NCBI GenBank assembly: GCA_017380355.1
Contig: JAFOED010000133.1
Coordinates: 1-28,539 of the forward strand
DNA length: 28,539 nucleotides
Source of the DNA: Ruminococcus sp.
Lineage (GTDB): Bacteria; Bacillota; Clostridia; Oscillospirales; Acutalibacteraceae
Direction: 5' to 3'
Part shown: piece by piece, positions 1 to 8,527 of the stretch
Numbering within the stretch: position 1 is the first letter of the stretch
How the letters are laid out: every line of letters starts with the position of its first letter
Made by a program: the position numbers and the translations under genes
The notes under the pieces: generated by a model
What the model was told of the DNA's origin: nothing
Database searches by the model: none
What the model saw: only the letters and a program-made list of their open reading frames with translations

Positions 1-533
1 ACAACTTTTGTGACAAGACCTGTTCTGCCTGCTGAGCCGTCGTCTGTGGTGATGTAGAGGTTATCGCATACTGCTTTCATTTCATCTTCCATAAGGATGA
101 GGTCTTTTGTTTTAGCGCCAATTATTACGTCACACTTAATTCCCTGTTCAAAAAGCCACTTTACCTGTGGGTACACAGGAGCAACTCCGACACCGCCTGC
201 GACAAAGAGGATGTTCTTTTTCTTTAGTTCTTCTATTTCAGTAGCGCATAAGTCACTAGGTCTGCCCAGTGGACCTGCAACATCGTGTATAAAATCCCAT
301 TCTTTGAGAGTGGAGAGCTTGAGTGTTCCTGCTCCGACAACCTGAAAAACGAGAGTAATTGTGCCTTCTTTTCTGTCGTAGTCACAGATGGTAAGTGGGA
401 TTCGCTCTGAGTCATCGTGTGAACGCACTATAACAAACTGTCCAGGCAGACATCTTGCCGCGATTCTCTCAGCTTTTACGTCGAAAAGATAAATGCTGTC
501 GCTGAGTTTTTCTACGCGTGTGATCTGATTCAT
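1..533 (-). CDS. NfnA/SudB-like FAD/NAD-binding reductase subunit (partial)
   Basis: N-terminal 177 residues of an open frame that runs off the left edge, so the C-terminus with the expected cysteine-rich [2Fe-2S] site is not visible. The start ATG (complement of 531-533) follows an AGAAGGTG ribosome site. The residues RIPLTICD fit the flavin-binding RxxPLT motif of the ferredoxin-NADP reductase fold. FVAGGVGVAPVYP fits the following NAD-binding loop, and DDGSAGRTGLVT is typical of the PyrK / NfnA / SudB group. These proteins are flavin subunits that pass electrons between NAD(P)H, a [2Fe-2S] cluster and a partner, for example NfnB or PyrD. It diverges from ssnA-ygfK across a 164-bp promoter region. 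A pairing with an NfnB-like partner beyond the edge, or with YgfK, is inference. The family is clear; the exact partner is not. Confidence 0.85.
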   Translation of the reverse strand, partial: MNQITRVEKLSDSIYLFDVKAERIAARCLPGQFVIVRSHDDSERIPLTICDYDRKEGTITLVFQVVGAGTLKLSTLKEWDFIHDVAGPLGRPSDLCATEIEELKKKNILFVAGGVGVAPVYPQVKWLFEQGIKCDVIIGAKTKDLILMEDEMKAVCDNLYITTDDGSAGRTGLVTKV

Positions 534-571
534 TATTTCACCTTCTGGTAAATAGTTTTGCATACAAAGTA

Positions 572-600
572 ATAATACTCCTTTTTTTGCTGTGTTTCAA
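572..600 (-). promoter_or_regulatory. sigma-A promoter for the NfnA-like gene
   Basis: On the minus strand, TTGAAA (595-600) and TATTAT (572-577) are separated by exactly 17 bases, placing the transcript start near 565. The start region overlaps the left arm (561-572) of a 12-bp inverted repeat. Confidence 0.65.
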
Positions 601-617
601 GGTTTTTTGACCATATA

Positions 618-631
618 TTTGAAAAGTCAAA
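618..631. promoter_or_regulatory. candidate MarR operator upstream of ssnA
   Basis: TTTGAAAAGTCAAA is a dyad with 5-bp arms around 4 bases. It matches the palindrome at the marR start site (21842-21855) at 10 of 14 positions, including the TTGA/TCAA core and its spacing. It sits just upstream of the predicted ssnA -35. Confidence 0.4.
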
Positions 632-635
632 AGTG

Positions 636-665
636 TTGCAATATCCTTACTTTGTATGATAAAAT
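636..665 (+). promoter_or_regulatory. probable promoter for ssnA-ygfK-hydantoinase
   Basis: TTGCAA (636-641), an 18-base spacer and TAAAAT (660-665). Both boxes are imperfect, and a TATGAT at 655-660 is an alternative -10 without a good -35. The right arm of the inverted repeat (647-658) lies in the spacer, where a bound protein would affect polymerase. Confidence 0.45.
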
Positions 666-697
666 AAACTTGTGAAATAGTATGCAGGAGGGATAGT

Positions 698-2029
698 ATG
701 TATCTGTTATGCAATGGTAAAGTAATCACAAGGGATGAACAGTGTCCGTATATTGAAAACGGCGGTGTTCTTATTGACGAAAAAGTTATCAAAGATATCG
801 GAGAAACCTCAACTTTGAAAGAAAAATATCCGAATGCTCAGATTGTTGATGCAAAAGGTTCTGTGATTATGCCTGCGTTTATTAACGCTCATACTCATAT
901 TTACTCCGCACTTGCCAGAGGACTTTCGATAAACGGATACAACCCTCACAATTTCTACGAGATACTCGATGGTATGTGGTGGAATATCGACAGAAAACTC
1001 GATTTAAAGGCGACAAGAGCGAGTGCGTACGCTACTTATCTTGACTGTATTCGTAACGGTGTCACTACTGTGTTTGACCACCACGCGAGTTTCTGTGAGA
1101 TAGGAAACTCTCTTTTTGAAATCGCAGATGTTGCAAAAGAGATGGGTGTGCGTTCGTGCTTATGTTATGAAGTTTCAGACCGAGACGGCGAGAAAAAATG
1201 CGATGAAGCGATTAAAGAAAACGCAGAATTCATCCGTTACTGTAAAGAAAATAAAGACGATATGATTAAAGCGATGTTCGGTATGCACGCATTGTTTACA
1301 ATATCGGACGAGACATTTGAAAAATGCGTTAAAGCCAATGACAATATGACAGGCTACCACATCCACATCTGTGAGGGTCTAAACGACGTCATTGATTCGA
1401 AAGAAAAGTATAATATGCTCCCTGTTGAGAGACTTTTAAAGTGGGGCATTTTAGGCGAAAAAACCGTGCTCGGTCACTGCATCCACGTGAGTGAAGAAGA
1501 GATGGATATTATTAAAGAGAGTAACTCGATGGTCGTTAACAATCCGCAGTCCAATATGGGCAACGCTGTCGGATGTTCTCCTGTGCTTAAGATGTACGAA
1601 AAAGGTATACTTTTAGGACTAGGCACCGACGCTTATACTCACGATATGCTCGAAAGTTTAGCTTCTGCTCTTACTATCCAACGTCATAACGCAGGTAAAG
1701 CGAACGTTGCGTGGAGTGAAGTTACTAATATGCTGTTCAACAATAATGCAAAAATCTGTTCCAGATATTTTGATTCACAGCTTGGTGTGCTGAAAAAAGG
1801 CGCAGCTGCTGACGTTATCGTTATGGATTACAAGCCGTTTACTCCGTTTGATAACACTAACATTGACGGACATATGATTTTCGGTATGAGAGGCAGACAG
1901 TGTGAAACCGTGTTTGCAAACGGCAGACTTCTCTTAAAAGACAGACAGTTTGTCGATATAGATGAAGAAAAATTAAACGCAGAGATTTTAGAGTCCGCAC
2001 GTAGCTTGTGGAGTAAAATCAACGGATAA
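698..2029 (+). CDS. ssnA: SsnA-type aminohydrolase (selenium/purine-metabolism-linked amidohydrolase)
   Basis: A 443-residue metal-dependent amidohydrolase of the cytosine/guanine deaminase superfamily. The barrel metal ligands are visible: HTH at residues 65-67, HIHICE around 221-226, the HCIH block at 260-263 and GTD ending at Asp311. The neighbourhood (ygfK directly downstream, hydantoinase, ygeY, ygeW) identifies it as SsnA rather than a generic deaminase. SsnA is known from selenium-associated and anaerobic urate/purine degradation clusters; its exact substrate is not shown by the sequence. The ATG is preceded by AGGAGG at 686-691, six bases away. It ends 12 bases before ygfK, so the two are co-transcribed. 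It is probably cytoplasmic, as there is no signal peptide. Confidence 0.85.
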   Translation: MYLLCNGKVITRDEQCPYIENGGVLIDEKVIKDIGETSTLKEKYPNAQIVDAKGSVIMPAFINAHTHIYSALARGLSINGYNPHNFYEILDGMWWNIDRKLDLKATRASAYATYLDCIRNGVTTVFDHHASFCEIGNSLFEIADVAKEMGVRSCLCYEVSDRDGEKKCDEAIKENAEFIRYCKENKDDMIKAMFGMHALFTISDETFEKCVKANDNMTGYHIHICEGLNDVIDSKEKYNMLPVERLLKWGILGEKTVLGHCIHVSEEEMDIIKESNSMVVNNPQSNMGNAVGCSPVLKMYEKGILLGLGTDAYTHDMLESLASALTIQRHNAGKANVAWSEVTNMLFNNNAKICSRYFDSQLGVLKKGAAADVIVMDYKPFTPFDNTNIDGHMIFGMRGRQCETVFANGRLLLKDRQFVDIDEEKLNAEILESARSLWSKING

Positions 2030-2041
2030 GAAGGTGCTAAA

Positions 2042-4993
2042 ATGAGCGAAAAAATGACACCTATCAGCATCGAAAAGCTGATTGCACATATAAAAGAAGA
2101 GTATGAAAACTACAACACGATGTTTTCTGTGAAGAAGGCGTACAGACAGGAAAAGAGTAAAACTCTGCCGGTTTTCTGCGAAAAAATCGAGAGTCCTCTC
2201 GGTGTTGCTGCAGGTCCTAACACCCAGCTTGCACAGAATATTGTGGCGTCATATTTCGCAGGAGCGAGATTTTTCGAGCTTAAGACTGTACAGACTTTAG
2301 ATGGCGAAGATTTAGCTAAATGTATCAGCCGTCCGTGTATCAAAGCTGACGACGAGGGATACAACTGTGAGTGGTCGACAGAGCTTACTGTACAGCAGGC
2401 TTTTAAAGAATACGTCAAAGCGTGGTGCTTGCTTAAAGTTTTAAGCAAAGCGTATGATTTAGGCGACAGCGATGCATTTGTATTTAATATGAGTGTCGGC
2501 TACGACTTAGACGGCATTAAGTCAAAGAAGATTGACGACTTCATTGAAGGATTAAAAGATTGCTCAAGCACAGATGTTTTCGCTGAATGTAAGGATGCTC
2601 TGAAAAAGCATTTTCCTGAATTATCAGATGATATTGATAATATGTCTCCTCACGTGTGCACAAGTGTAACGCTTTCTACACTTCACGGATGTCCTCCTGA
2701 CGAGATTGAGAGAATCGCTACATATCTTATAAAAGAAAAGGGCCTTAACACTTTTGTTAAATGCAACCCAACCTTGCTTGGTTATCGCACAGCACGTGAT
2801 ATTTTAGACTCGATGGGTTACGATTACATCGCGTTTGATGACCATCATTTCAGAGAAGATTTACAGTATGCTGACGCCGTTTCGATGTTTGCACGTTTAC
2901 AGAAATTAGCTGATGATAACAATCTCACTTTCGGCGTGAAGCTGTCGAATACTTTTCCTGTCGACGTTAAAGCAGGAGAGCTTCCTAGCGAAGAAATGTA
3001 TATGAGCGGCAAGTCGCTATTCCCACTCACTATCGGAATGGCGAGAAGATTGTCACATGAGTTTTCAGGTAAACTTCGTATCAGTTTTTCGGGCGGTGCT
3101 GACTACTTTAACATAAAAGAGCTTTTTGAGTGTGGCATTTTTCCGATTACGGTTGCGACAACTATTCTAAAGCCTGGCGGATATATGCGCCTTACTCAGA
3201 TGGCACAGACACTTTATGAATGTGACTACAAAGCCTTTGAATGTACTGATACAGAAGCTATCGCAAAACTTTCAAAAAGTGTGATTAATGATAAACACCA
3301 CACAAAAGCGATTAAACCATTACCTAAGCGTAAAATAAACGAACAAGTTCCGCTTATTGACTGCTATTTTGCGCCATGTCACAAGGGCTGTCCGATTAAT
3401 CAGGATATTCCTGAGTATCTCAGTTTAGTTAACAAAGGAATGTACAAAGAAGCGCTTTCTGTTATTACACAGAAAAATCCGCTTCCGTTTATTACAGGTT
3501 CTATCTGTGCCCATCCGTGTATGAGTAAATGTACTCGCAATTTCTACGACAGTAGCGTTGATATAAGAGGTGCAAAGCTCGTAGCAGCACAAAAAGGCTT
3601 TGATGAGCTGATGAGTGAGATTCATCCAGCCACAAAAGTTGAGGGCAAAAAAGTCGCTGTAATAGGCGGTGGACCTGCGGGTTTAGCTGCTGCGTATTTC
3701 GTAGCAAAAGAGGGAATAGACGTTACAGTTTTTGAGCGTGACGAACACGCAGGCGGTATTGTACGTAACATTATCCCTGATTTCAGAATTGATGAAAAAT
3801 ACATTGAGAATGACATTAAACTTATAGAAAAAACAGGAGCAAAAATCCTCACCAATACACCTGCACCGAGCGTAGAGGAACTCAAAGCTTCTGGATTTAC
3901 TCACATCCTTTTCGCTGTTGGTGCGTATAAGTCGAGTAGCCTTAACTTGGGTGAAAACGAGCTCGATGTTTTTGATTTCTTACGCAGACTGCGTAAAGGC
4001 GAGAATGTTGAATTAGGCAGAAATGTCGCTGTTATCGGTGGTGGCAACACCGCGATGGATGCCGCACGTGCTGCAAAGAGAGTTAGTGGCGTAGGTTTGG
4101 TGACTATCGTTTATCGCCGTACAAAACGCTATATGCCTGCTGATGAGCACGAGCTGGAACTAGCTATAAATGATAACGTTGAATTTATGGAGCTTGTTTC
4201 TCCTGTTACTCACAAAAACGGAGTACTGTATTGCAGAAAAATGGAGCTATCAGCTCCTGACAGCTCCGGCAGACGCTCGGTTATTGAAACAGACGAGATT
4301 GTTCCTGTTTTTGCTGATACTGTTATTTCTGCAATAGGCGTGAAGCTCGAGCCGACTATATTCGAAGAAAACGGAATCGAAGTAGTAAACGGCAGAGTGA
4401 ATTTTGAAACTAATTTAGAGAATGTATATACAGCGGGTGACTGCTTGCGTGGACCTTCTACCGTTGTTGAGTGTATCGCTGATGCACGTCGTTTTGCTGA
4501 TGTAGTAGTCGGCAAAAAACACGTTATGGATATACCTGAGAAAGCGTATAATACACAGCAGAACGCCATCGCTAAAAAAGGTGTTCTGTGTGATTTCTCC
4601 TCGTGCGAGAATGAGGGCGAGCGTTGTCTTGATTGTTCTAACGTTTGTGAAAACTGTGTTGATGTCTGTCCTAACCGTGCTAACGTAGTTATTACGCTTC
4701 CTGATAAACGTAGACAGATTCTGCACGTCGACAGAATGTGTAACGAGTGCGGTAACTGTATGAGCTTCTGCCCATACGACAGCGCTCCGTACAAAGATAA
4801 GTTTACGTTGTTTAATAGTGCTCAGGACTTTAACGACAGTGAAAATATGGGCTTTGTTGTGCTTGATGACAACACAGTGCGTGTGCGTCTTGGAGCTGTT
4901 AAAGACTATAAACTTTCAGAACTTTCTATTTTCGGTCCTGACCTTAAACAGCTTATACTCACAGTTATTAACGAGTACAAGTACCTTTACTGA
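2042..4993 (+). CDS. ygfK: YgfK-type multidomain flavin/iron-sulfur oxidoreductase
   Basis: A 983-residue protein with the domain order of YgfK ('putative selenate reductase subunit'). Residues about 40-420 form a dihydroorotate-dehydrogenase-like barrel (start ESPLGVAAGPNTQ). A cysteine cluster at about 441-500 (CYFAPCHKGCP, then CAHPCMSKC) resembles the GltD / dihydropyrimidine dehydrogenase Fe-S domain. An FAD motif VIGGGPAGLAAA lies near 540, and an NAD(P)H motif VIGGGNTAMDAA near 663. Residues about 854-913 hold cysteine sets CLDCSNVCENC and CNECGNCMSFC, giving a ferredoxin-like tail. The architecture resembles dihydropyrimidine dehydrogenase, so reduction of a purine-derived ring is a reasonable role. 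The selenate reductase name is historical. RBS AAGGTG at 2031-2036. It sits between ssnA and the hydantoinase and is co-transcribed with them. Confidence 0.9.
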   Translation: MSEKMTPISIEKLIAHIKEEYENYNTMFSVKKAYRQEKSKTLPVFCEKIESPLGVAAGPNTQLAQNIVASYFAGARFFELKTVQTLDGEDLAKCISRPCIKADDEGYNCEWSTELTVQQAFKEYVKAWCLLKVLSKAYDLGDSDAFVFNMSVGYDLDGIKSKKIDDFIEGLKDCSSTDVFAECKDALKKHFPELSDDIDNMSPHVCTSVTLSTLHGCPPDEIERIATYLIKEKGLNTFVKCNPTLLGYRTARDILDSMGYDYIAFDDHHFREDLQYADAVSMFARLQKLADDNNLTFGVKLSNTFPVDVKAGELPSEEMYMSGKSLFPLTIGMARRLSHEFSGKLRISFSGGADYFNIKELFECGIFPITVATTILKPGGYMRLTQMAQTLYECDYKAFECTDTEAIAKLSKSVINDKHHTKAIKPLPKRKINEQVPLIDCYFAPCHKGCPINQDIPEYLSLVNKGMYKEALSVITQKNPLPFITGSICAHPCMSKCTRNFYDSSVDIRGAKLVAAQKGFDELMSEIHPATKVEGKKVAVIGGGPAGLAAAYFVAKEGIDVTVFERDEHAGGIVRNIIPDFRIDEKYIENDIKLIEKTGAKILTNTPAPSVEELKASGFTHILFAVGAYKSSSLNLGENELDVFDFLRRLRKGENVELGRNVAVIGGGNTAMDAARAAKRVSGVGLVTIVYRRTKRYMPADEHELELAINDNVEFMELVSPVTHKNGVLYCRKMELSAPDSSGRRSVIETDEIVPVFADTVISAIGVKLEPTIFEENGIEVVNGRVNFETNLENVYTAGDCLRGPSTVVECIADARRFADVVVGKKHVMDIPEKAYNTQQNAIAKKGVLCDFSSCENEGERCLDCSNVCENCVDVCPNRANVVITLPDKRRQILHVDRMCNECGNCMSFCPYDSAPYKDKFTLFNSAQDFNDSENMGFVVLDDNTVRVRLGAVKDYKLSELSIFGPDLKQLILTVINEYKYLY

Positions 4994-5011
4994 TATATCG
5001 GAGTTGATTTT

Positions 5012-6385
5012 TTGAACATACTTTTACGCGGAGGATTAGTTGTATCCTCGGTTAATACAAAGAGGCTTGATGTCCTTATATCAAACGGCAAAATTCTGAA
5101 GATAGGACGTCACCTGAACGACAAGGAAGCACAGGTTGTCGACTGTAGCGGTAAGCTGATTTTCCCTGGCTTTATTGATGCACATACACATTTTGATTTA
5201 GAAGTGTGCGATACTGTTACTGCGGATGATTTTTCAACAGGCACTAAAGCTGCTGTGTGTGGCGGTACTACTACTATCGTAGATTTTGCGACACAGAACA
5301 AGGGCGAGACACTTTCTCACGCTCTTAATAACTGGCACTTAAAAGCTTTTTCAAAAAGCAGTTGTGACTACGCCTTTCATATGGCGATTTCTGACTGGAA
5401 CGAAAGAGTAAAAGAAGAGATTGCGGCGATGTTCGAACAAGGTGTCACTTCGTTTAAAGTTTATATGACTTACGATGCGATGATGCTTTCTGACGAAGAA
5501 ATTTTTGATGTGCTTTCTACGCTTAAAAAGTACGGTGGTATCGCAGGAGTACACTGTGAAAATGACGGTGTTATCAAAGCTCTGACAAAGGATTATAAGA
5601 ATAACGAAAACCTCAGCGCTACAACACATCCGCGCGTCCGTCCTGCTTTGTGTGAAGCAGAAGCGGTAGACAGACTTATAAGCATCGCACGTATTGTCGA
5701 CGTACCAGTTGTTATTGTTCATCTGAGTTCAAAAGAGAGCTTGCAGGTAGTGAAAAAGCACCGTGAAAACGGGGCGGTGGTTTACGTTGAGACCTGCCCT
5801 CAGTATTTGTTGCTGGACGAGTCACGCTACGAACAAAAGGGCCTCCAGAGCGCTCGTTTTGTCTGTTCTCCACCGCTTAGAACAAAAAGTGATAACGCAG
5901 CATTGTGGCACGCTTTGAAAAATGGCGAAATCCAGACGGTAGCGACCGACCACTGTTCGTTTACGCTTGAGCAGAAAAGTGTAGGACTCGAAGATTTTTC
6001 AAAAATGCCGAACGGTTTGCCTAGTGTAGAAACACGCCCTGTGCTTATGTACTCTTACGGCGTGTGCAAAAGAAAAATCACACTTGAGCAGATGTGTAAG
6101 CTTTTGAGCGAGAATCCTGCTAAGCTCTACGGAATGTATCCGAAAAAGGGTGTAATCAGAGTCGGTAGCGATGCTGATATAGTTATATTCGACCCAAAAG
6201 CTTCAGGCTTTATTTCCAAGAACACTCACCATAGCAAAAGTGATTACACTCCGTACGAAGGAGTGCACACAAAGGGCAGAGTAGACACTGTGTATCTTCG
6301 TGGTAAATTGGTTGTAAAAAACGGCGAAGTTGTACTTGAGAATAAAGGAAAGTACGTAAAACGCGCTGTTTCAGATTTAAAATAA
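5012..6385 (+). CDS. D-hydantoinase / dihydropyrimidinase-family amidohydrolase (HyuA/YgeZ-like)
   Basis: A 457-residue cyclic amidase. It opens five- or six-membered cyclic ureides to ureido acids using two metals bridged by a carboxylated lysine. Visible residues are HTHFD (His58, His60), the bridging Lys149 in TSFKVYMTYD, His181 in VHCEND, His237 in VHLSSKES and Asp313 in ATDHCS. All catalytic ligands are present, so it should be active. It begins at a TTG (5012-5014) preceded by GGAG at 5000-5003. The ygfK stop is 18 bases upstream, which makes it the third gene of the operon, followed by a terminator. By context the likely substrate is a hydantoin-like intermediate of urate breakdown rather than dihydrouracil; this is inference. 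Confidence 0.88.
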   Translation: MNILLRGGLVVSSVNTKRLDVLISNGKILKIGRHLNDKEAQVVDCSGKLIFPGFIDAHTHFDLEVCDTVTADDFSTGTKAAVCGGTTTIVDFATQNKGETLSHALNNWHLKAFSKSSCDYAFHMAISDWNERVKEEIAAMFEQGVTSFKVYMTYDAMMLSDEEIFDVLSTLKKYGGIAGVHCENDGVIKALTKDYKNNENLSATTHPRVRPALCEAEAVDRLISIARIVDVPVVIVHLSSKESLQVVKKHRENGAVVYVETCPQYLLLDESRYEQKGLQSARFVCSPPLRTKSDNAALWHALKNGEIQTVATDHCSFTLEQKSVGLEDFSKMPNGLPSVETRPVLMYSYGVCKRKITLEQMCKLLSENPAKLYGMYPKKGVIRVGSDADIVIFDPKASGFISKNTHHSKSDYTPYEGVHTKGRVDTVYLRGKLVVKNGEVVLENKGKYVKRAVSDLK

Positions 6386-6392
6386 GCATAAA

Positions 6393-6419
6393 AAAGCACC
6401 AACGATAAGTTGGTGCTTT
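6393..6419. terminator. bidirectional terminator between hydantoinase and GNAT genes
   Basis: An 11-bp perfect stem, AAAGCACCAAC / GTTGGTGCTTT, with loop GATAA. It is followed on plus by AATTTTTATT, and on minus the stem ends in a T run. It serves the convergent genes ending at 6385 and 6429. Confidence 0.9.
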
Positions 6420-6428
6420 AATTTTTAT

Positions 6429-7244
6429 TCAGCTTTTGATGAGGTGGATGTTGCCAACAAGCTCGTAGCCTGCTTTTTTGAATGTAGAAACAGCGCTTAA
6501 GTTAGCGTTGTTAGCGTAAAGCATCAGCTTTTCGCTTCCACCTTTTTCACAGTTATGTGATGCAATATTTGTGAGTATTGTCGCGTAGCCTTTGTTGCGC
6601 TCGTCAGTTTTTGTAGCGACAGAGCGGATAGATGAGTAATCCCCGTCATCATCACTTATTACACAAACAGATTTTACATCCCCGTTTTTCAGCAGTAAGT
6701 ATGTGTTGAGCGTTGCGTATTTGTCACACATTTTTTTAACTTTTTCATCGCCCCAGTGGAATTCATCTTTGAGCGACATATAAAAGTCATAAAGCTCATC
6801 GCTGAACTTTTTGTTATACTTCAGAACAGAAACTTCGTCTGTCTGAGGAAGTTTCTTTGATGTGAATTTATACGCTCCGAGTGAATATTCACTCTTCACC
6901 TGATAGTTTAAATCACAGCTTAAAAGTGCATACATATCAGAGAAAGTCTGTGCGATTTCAGGTTTTGTGAAAAACTGAAGATTAGGGGTAGCGAAATTTT
7001 TTACGACGTTAGCGACAGAAATCATCGCTTCCTTGTCGTCTTTTATTTCGCTGTCCGTCCATATCCACACATTATCTTTATTCTCTTTTCTGCAGATAAT
7101 GACGTGTTTGTGGTCAGAGAAAAACTGTGAGGTTTCATATTGACGTGCACCCTCGATATAGTTAAAAAGCACTCTGTCTGTTACATAATCGTCAAGCGAA
7201 AAAGCTATGTCGTCACTAAGGATTTTTTCGATAACAATGCTCAT
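6429..7244 (-). CDS. GNAT-family N-acetyltransferase domain protein
   Basis: A 271-residue protein whose C-terminal half (about 135-271) fits the GCN5-related acetyltransferase fold. VATKTDERNKGYAT resembles motif A, which binds acetyl-CoA pyrophosphate (RxxGxA type), and ANNANLSAVSTFKKAGYE resembles the closing beta5-alpha segment. The N-terminal half is unassigned. The ATG (complement 7242-7244) follows AAGGAG. The threonine-synthase-like gene ends 14 bases upstream, so this is the last gene of a three-gene minus operon with two PLP enzymes. The acceptor is unknown; an amino acid or amine intermediate is one guess from context. It could equally be an unrelated hitchhiker. Confidence 0.7.
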   Translation of the reverse strand: MSIVIEKILSDDIAFSLDDYVTDRVLFNYIEGARQYETSQFFSDHKHVIICRKENKDNVWIWTDSEIKDDKEAMISVANVVKNFATPNLQFFTKPEIAQTFSDMYALLSCDLNYQVKSEYSLGAYKFTSKKLPQTDEVSVLKYNKKFSDELYDFYMSLKDEFHWGDEKVKKMCDKYATLNTYLLLKNGDVKSVCVISDDDGDYSSIRSVATKTDERNKGYATILTNIASHNCEKGGSEKLMLYANNANLSAVSTFKKAGYELVGNIHLIKS

Positions 7245-7258
7245 AAAAGCTCCTTATA

Positions 7259-8503
7259 TTACTCGACAGTAATGCCGAGCTTTTTGAATTCTGCTTCGAA
7301 TTCTGCTAAATCATTTTTAGAGTATACAGGAGACGGACAGTTAGCGATAGCGCTCTCGATGTCTTTAAGACCGTTACCAGTAACGATAGATACAACTGTC
7401 GCGTCTTTTTCTATAAGTCCGCTTTCACACAGCTTCTTAAGACCGGCTGTAGCTGTAACACCAGCAGGCTCACCGAATACACCACACTCTTTTGCGAGGA
7501 ATCTCTGAGCTGCTCTGATTTCATCGTCTGTGACGTTAACACAGATGCCGTTTGAATCTAAGATAGCGTTAATAGCTTTGTCAGGGTTTCTCGGTACACC
7601 TACTGCGATAGAGTCAGCGTAAGTGTTTTCTTCTTGTGGTGTCCACTCGTTTGTACCTTTATCAGCTGCTACGTTAATTGGACAGCATCCGCTTGCCTGT
7701 ACAGAAATGAGACGAGGGATTTTGTCTATAAGACCCACGCTGTACATATCGTAAAGACCTTTGTACACACCTGCTATTGTGCAACCGTCACCTACAGAAA
7801 CAGCAACGTAGTCAGGAGCGTTGAATTCAAGCTGTTCGATAATTTCGAGCGAAACCGTCTTTTTACCTTCGCTTAAGTATGGGTTGATAGCCGCGTTTCG
7901 ATTATACCAGCCGTACTTGTCAATAGCGGATTTAGAGAGTTCAAAAGTCTCCTCGTAAGTACCTTTTACAGCGGTGAGGTTAGCGCCGAACATCATGAGC
8001 TGAGCGATTTTACCCTTTGGAGCACGCTCAGGAACGAAGATGTAAGTCTTGAGCTTTGCGGCAGCGGCATTACCAGCTAAAGAAGAAGCCGCGTTTCCTG
8101 TTGAAGAACAAGCGATTGTAGAGTATCCTGCTTCAATAGCTTTTGTGACCGCCATAGCAGAAGCTCTGTCTTTAAGTGAAGAAGTCGGATTCAGACCATC
8201 GTCTTTGATGTAAAGATTTTTGATGCCGAGTTTTTGTGCAACTTCAGGAACGCTGTAAAGCGGAGAGTTACCGACTCTAAGTCCCTGTGGAGTTGTGTCT
8301 TCTTCGATAGGGAGGAGCTCTCTGTATCTCCACATTGTGAGGTCCTCTCTCTGAGAAAGAACCTCTTTGTTAAAGATAGTTTTGATGTATTCGTAGTCGT
8401 AAATTACGTCTAAAATACCGCCACACTCACATGTAGTAGCATCAGCGACAGCATCGTAAGTTTTGCCACATTTGACGCATTTTAAGTATTTCACATTTTG
8501 CAT
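7259..8503 (-). CDS. threonine synthase-like PLP enzyme (fold type II)
   Basis: A 414-residue fold-type-II PLP enzyme of the threonine synthase family. It has an N-terminal cysteine pair set, CVKC (9-12) and CECGG (25-29), of the kind seen in ThrC proteins. The PLP lysine is Lys111 in PTSSLKDRAS, SSTGNAASS (133-141) is the substrate/cofactor loop, and TGNGLKD lies near the C-terminus. True threonine synthase converts O-phosphohomoserine to threonine. Its operon here, between a second PLP enzyme and a GNAT protein inside a purine catabolism block with no hom or thrB, makes a catabolic beta-elimination or beta-replacement role possible. The ATG at 8501-8503 (complement) follows GGGTGA. The upstream PLP gene ends 24 bases away. 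Confidence 0.8.
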   Translation of the reverse strand: MQNVKYLKCVKCGKTYDAVADATTCECGGILDVIYDYEYIKTIFNKEVLSQREDLTMWRYRELLPIEEDTTPQGLRVGNSPLYSVPEVAQKLGIKNLYIKDDGLNPTSSLKDRASAMAVTKAIEAGYSTIACSSTGNAASSLAGNAAAAKLKTYIFVPERAPKGKIAQLMMFGANLTAVKGTYEETFELSKSAIDKYGWYNRNAAINPYLSEGKKTVSLEIIEQLEFNAPDYVAVSVGDGCTIAGVYKGLYDMYSVGLIDKIPRLISVQASGCCPINVAADKGTNEWTPQEENTYADSIAVGVPRNPDKAINAILDSNGICVNVTDDEIRAAQRFLAKECGVFGEPAGVTATAGLKKLCESGLIEKDATVVSIVTGNGLKDIESAIANCPSPVYSKNDLAEFEAEFKKLGITVE

Positions 8504-8527
8504 TGTTAATTCACCCGTTGTAAAGCA

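Larger units (their letters stand above)
561..658. repeat. 12-bp perfect inverted repeat bracketing the divergent promoter region
   Basis: CATACAAAGTAA at 561-572 and its exact reverse complement TTACTTTGTATG at 647-658, with centres 86 bp apart. The left arm covers the predicted start site of the NfnA-like gene. The right arm lies in the -35/-10 spacer of the predicted ssnA promoter. Each arm itself contains a TAC-N3-GTA dyad. This looks like paired operators for one regulator serving both directions; the regulator is unknown. Confidence 0.6.

Noticed and set aside
2110..2448. 112-codon antisense frame within ygfK
   Set aside because: Overlaps the conserved barrel domain and has no translation signal.
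4210..4794. 194-codon reading frame antisense to ygfK
   Set aside because: No ribosome site or promoter, serine/threonine-rich composition typical of an antisense shadow, and it lies wholly under conserved YgfK domains.
698..4993. Selenocysteine use in ssnA or ygfK, suggested by the 'selenium metabolism' family names
   Set aside because: Both frames are continuous with no in-frame TGA before the stop; the names derive from genomic association.
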